Part shown: in pieces, positions 61,563 to 64,000 of the stretch | How the letters are laid out: every line of letters begins with the position of its first letter | Numbering within the stretch: position 1 is the stretch's first letter | NCBI GenBank assembly: GCA_934351445.1 | Contig: CAKRIZ010000007.1 | Location: 1 to 64,000 of the forward strand | Length of the DNA stretch: 64,000 bases | DNA from: an uncultured Eubacterium sp. | GTDB lineage: Bacteria; Bacillota; Clostridia; Lachnospirales; Lachnospiraceae | Direction of reading: 5' to 3' | Program-made: the position numbers and the translations under genes | The notes under the pieces: model-generated | Told to the model about the DNA's origin: nothing | The model's database searches: none | What the model saw: only the letters and a program-made list of their open reading frames with translations

Positions 61563-62090
61563 TTATTTTAGCAATCCAAAATTGGGGGTGAGTCTCAGCC
61601 ACGCAGTTCCTTTGATCTGTGACTTTGAAACCGGCCCTACATCCGGATCACGGCTGTCACTGCTGTTATTCCGGTTATCACCCAGTACAAAATATTCGTC
61701 ATCACCGAGTGTGATCTCGTCCTTCGCCAAGCCCGGATCTTCGATCACTTCTTTGCCATAGTCCTCCTCGAGCAGATCTCCATCGATATAGATATTGCCG
61801 TCATCATCGATCTGTACGGTCTCTCCCGGCAGACCGATCACACGTTTGATATAGTCCGTATCTGTATCATAGGCATATTTAAATACAACAATCTGATACC
61901 TGTCTAACTGCTTAAACCGGTAAGTAAATTTATTCATCAGCAGCCGGTCACCATCCTGCAGCGTATCGTTCATTGAGGGACCATCCACCTCTACCTGCCC
62001 AACCACAAAATGTCCAAACAGATATGCCGCCCCAAAGATCAGTATGATATACAGGAGCAATCCTAACAGGCTTTTTGCTATATTTTTCAT
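61563..62090 (-). CDS. lepB: signal peptidase I
   Basis: A 175-residue membrane protease that removes signal peptides from exported proteins. One N-terminal membrane helix, catalytic Ser in VDGPSMNDTL (about 38) and Lys in YIKRVIGLPGE (about 80), then GDNRNNSSDSRDPDVG. Start overlaps the rbgA stop by 4 bases. A second, different signal peptidase gene flanks rbgA on the other side. Confidence 0.93.
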   Translation of the reverse strand: MKNIAKSLLGLLLYIILIFGAAYLFGHFVVGQVEVDGPSMNDTLQDGDRLLMNKFTYRFKQLDRYQIVVFKYAYDTDTDYIKRVIGLPGETVQIDDDGNIYIDGDLLEEDYGKEVIEDPGLAKDEITLGDDEYFVLGDNRNNSSDSRDPDVGPVSKSQIKGTAWLRLTPNFGLLK

Positions 62091-62947
62091 GCGCCGTATT
62101 CCTCCGGTCTCTCTAATGTCATGCGTCCAATGATACCGCTGCGGAATTCATCGAGCAGCAATGCGGCAGCTTTGGAATAATCGAGTTCACCGCCTTTTTT
62201 GATGCAGGAGCGGTTCGTCGCAATCTGCTCTAACACACGCACCGCATCCTCAGTCTCCGTCAGCTCATAACGTGTGCACAGCGCCTGCTCAGCCACCGGA
62301 TCACGCTGCAGCAGACGAATCAGTTCCAGACTCATCTCATCAATATTCAAAATCTCATCTTTGATCGATCCGATCAGCGCTAATTTTAATCCAACGCTCT
62401 GATCCTCGAATTTGGGCCAGAGGATACCGGGCGTATCGAGCAGTTCCACGCTCTTATTCAGGCGGATCCACTGTTTGCCCTTCGTCACACCGGGCTTGTT
62501 ACCGGTCTTGGCGCATGCCTTTCCGGCAAATGAATTGATAAACGTTGATTTTCCGACATTCGGAATACCGACAACCATCGCACGAACCGGGCGGTTTTTG
62601 ATGCCGCGCCGTCTGTCCCGCTCGATTTTTTCTTTACATGCCTCTAAGATAGCATTGTTGACCGGTTTGATCTGCGCCTTGCTGCGCGCATCCATCCGGA
62701 CGACTGTATATCCCTTTTTCTCAAAAAATTCTGTCCATGCCTTATTTGCCCGCTCATCTGCGAGATCTGCCTTATTCAGTAAGATGAGCCGTGCCTTATT
62801 TTTTCCAAGTTCGTCTATATCCGGATTGCGGCTGCTCATCGGAATCCGGGCATCCACCAGCTCTATAATCAGATCAATGAGCTTGATATCCTCCTGCATC
62901 TGCCGCTTTGCCTTGGTCATATGACCGGGGTACCATTGAAATTGCAT
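62087..62947 (-). CDS. rbgA: ribosome biogenesis GTPase RbgA (YlqF)
   Basis: A 286-residue circularly permuted GTPase that helps finish the 50S subunit. G4 NKADLAD comes first (about 57-63), then G1 GIPNVGKSTFINSF (about 127-140) and G3 DTPGILWP (about 176-183). The N-terminal FQWYPGHMTKAKRQM is the family signature. Position between rplS and rnhB is conserved from Bacillus. Confidence 0.95.
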   Translation of the reverse strand: MQFQWYPGHMTKAKRQMQEDIKLIDLIIELVDARIPMSSRNPDIDELGKNKARLILLNKADLADERANKAWTEFFEKKGYTVVRMDARSKAQIKPVNNAILEACKEKIERDRRRGIKNRPVRAMVVGIPNVGKSTFINSFAGKACAKTGNKPGVTKGKQWIRLNKSVELLDTPGILWPKFEDQSVGLKLALIGSIKDEILNIDEMSLELIRLLQRDPVAEQALCTRYELTETEDAVRVLEQIATNRSCIKKGGELDYSKAAALLLDEFRSGIIGRMTLERPEEYGA

Positions 62948-62957
62948 CTGTTTTCTC

Positions 62958-63539
62958 CTACTCTATGAATCCTGCATCGGAAAGCGGCAACAGTTTGAAC
63001 CATGCCTTTCCGATGATATCATCTGATTTTACGTTACCAATATTTGCAAACCGGCTGTCCTCACTGCCTGATGGGTTATCACCCATCACAAAGCACTCGT
63101 CCGACTCGAGTGTGATCTTCTCCGCGGCGACTCCGGGATCTGAGATCGTTCCGGTAAAATGAACCTTCTCTGCCGGAGCATCATTGACATAGATGACTCC
63201 ATCAATGATCTGTACCGTATCTCCTCCGGCTGCGATCACGCGCTTAACATAATAGTGTGATTTCTCATTGCCGTTTGGCAAAAATACAATGACATCGCCG
63301 GCCTTCGGTTTGCTAACTTTATATATAAAACGGTTGATCAGTACCTGATCCCCGTCCTGCAGTTGTTCGCCCATCGACTGGCCGATGATCGTCGTGCGCA
63401 CACCTGCAAAATAAACAAACACACCTGCCAGTGCAACTGTGATCGCGATCTCTACGATCCATGTCGCGATCTCCCGCAGCAATGGAATGTTGAGCTCCCG
63501 TTTCTTTTTCCTGAAATTCAGTCCTTTTCTCCGTGCCAT
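62958..63539 (-). CDS. lepB: signal peptidase I, second copy
   Basis: A 193-residue signal peptidase. A basic start (MARRKGLNFRKKKRELN), one membrane helix, catalytic Ser in IGQSMGEQL and Lys in YVKRVIAAGGD, then GDNPSGSEDSR. It shares the fold of the gene at 61563 but differs widely in sequence, so it is not a recent duplication. Start at 63539 is fixed by AGGAGG ten bases upstream. Confidence 0.92.
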   Translation of the reverse strand: MARRKGLNFRKKKRELNIPLLREIATWIVEIAITVALAGVFVYFAGVRTTIIGQSMGEQLQDGDQVLINRFIYKVSKPKAGDVIVFLPNGNEKSHYYVKRVIAAGGDTVQIIDGVIYVNDAPAEKVHFTGTISDPGVAAEKITLESDECFVMGDNPSGSEDSRFANIGNVKSDDIIGKAWFKLLPLSDAGFIE

Positions 63540-63607
63540 GTGGCTGATTCCTCCTGTGCCTGTTCCCATTTAGGGACATCCGCCCCTGCCTCATATTGTA
63601 TAACAAA

Positions 63608-63629
63608 AAAGAGTTGCTCGCAACTCTTT
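63608..63629 (-). terminator. hairpin with T-run ahead of lepB
   Basis: Perfect 10-base-pair stem AAAGAGTTGC / GCAACTCTTT with a 2-base loop; on the minus strand it runs into TTTTTTG. It lies about 70 bases before lepB, so it may limit read-through from rplS or act as an attenuator. Confidence 0.65.
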
Positions 63630-63716
63630 CGCGCCTGAGCGGTATGCGAAGCATACACTTCATCTCCGCGAAGTGCGCATCCATGCGGAGCATTTGTTTG
63701 ATAGGATTTTCCTATC
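63630..63716. repeat. row of palindromes between rplS and lepB
   Basis: GTATGC-GAA-GCATAC, TCCGC...GCGGA and TTTGATAGGA-TTT-TCCTATCAAA follow each other within 90 bases, between the two terminator-like hairpins. Together five stem-loops lie in 150 bases. Confidence 0.55.
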
Positions 63717-63720
63717 AAAC

Positions 63721-63753
63721 AAAAAAAGGGCAAATACAACCGTATTTGCCCTC
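63721..63753 (-). terminator. terminator of rplS
   Basis: AGGGCAAATAC / GTATTTGCCCT stem with a 4-base loop, followed on the minus strand by TTTTTTTG; 31 bases past the rplS stop. Confidence 0.85.
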
Positions 63754-63783
63754 ATTTTACACAGTTCCTGCATACAGTAAAAA

Positions 63784-64000
63784 CTATCTAACCAGCTCTT
63801 TTACCTTTGCTGCCTTACCGATACGTCCACGTAAGTAGTTCAGTTTTGCACGGCGAACCTTACCACGACGAACGACTTCGATCTTCTCTACGTTGGGAGA
63901 ATGTAACGGCCAGGTCTTCTCTACACCTACACCGTTAGATAACTTTCTAACTGTGAATGTCTCACGGCTGCTGCTTCCCTGTCTCTTTAATACGGTTCCC
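63784..64000 (-). CDS. rplS: 50S ribosomal protein L19 (C-terminal part)
   Basis: The visible 71 residues, cut by the window end, are the C-terminal part of L19: [40 protein letters not shown] and [21 protein letters not shown]19 sits at the 30S-50S interface. It precedes lepB and rbgA, the conserved Firmicutes order, and has its own terminator. Confidence 0.96.
   Translation of the reverse strand, partial: GTVLKRQGSSSRETFTVRKLSNGVGVEKTWPLHSPNVEKIEVVRRGKVRRAKLNYLRGRIGKAAKVKELVR

Overview
The window reads as a chromosomal segment of an anaerobic Gram-positive Clostridium relative, most likely family Lachnospiraceae. This rests on gene style (Lachnospiraceae-type PurA, paired signal peptidases around rbgA, FliK-like and FlhB-C-like genes next to rnhB), strong AGGAGG ribosome sites and moderate GC; the species cannot be named from sequence alone. 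No tRNA gene, CRISPR array, integrase or intact insertion sequence was seen.

Layout. 0-8 kb: a two-component system that looks leaderless, an MNT-HEPN toxin-antitoxin pair, a purine salvage pair (apt plus permease), then a GGDEF protein and a fusion of a D-2-hydroxyacid dehydrogenase with thiamine-phosphate synthase. 8-25.4 kb: a sulfur region on the minus strand. A strong promoter before cysK (with an inverted repeat over the -35 box) appears to drive about 17 closely packed genes: cysK, sulfate ABC transporter cysP-T-W-A, APS reductase aprA-aprB, ATP sulfurylase cysD-cysN, metY, siroheme sulfite reductase, TusA-like protein, thioredoxin, a ThiS-like sulfur carrier, its E1-like activator, a JAMM protease, thioredoxin reductase and an Rrf2 (CymR-like) regulator. 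Together they take up sulfate, reduce it through APS and sulfite to sulfide, and probably load the sulfur as a protein thiocarboxylate for homocysteine synthesis. Just upstream, a sulfotransferase and a stand-alone APS kinase form a second small operon that probably makes and uses PAPS for sulfation.

25.5-36.5 kb: a second two-component system, a secreted protein, a LysR regulator divergent from a purA-pyrB-unknown operon, a YoaK-like membrane protein, a MATE exporter and pgi. 36.6-50.2 kb: an AT-rich, probably acquired block holding a broken Abi-type gene and a surface-glycan cluster. The cluster makes a CDP-activated deoxysugar (rfbF, rfbG, rfbH), probably branches it (aldolase-like and ThDP enzymes, reductase) and carries a Gtr-like export and transfer set (GtrB-like GT2, GtrA flippase, GT87-like membrane transferase) with an O-acyltransferase.

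50.3-57.7 kb: an XRE regulator, a secreted repeat protein, a GT-C-like membrane protein, suhB, yraN, a hipBA toxin-antitoxin pair with three evenly spaced operators, a pseudopilin and an XRE-Uma2 protein; pieces of yraN are scattered at two other junctions, marking rearrangement. 57.7-64 kb: conserved housekeeping order pgeF, flhB-C-like, fliK-like, rnhB, lepB, rbgA, lepB, rplS (cut by the window end).
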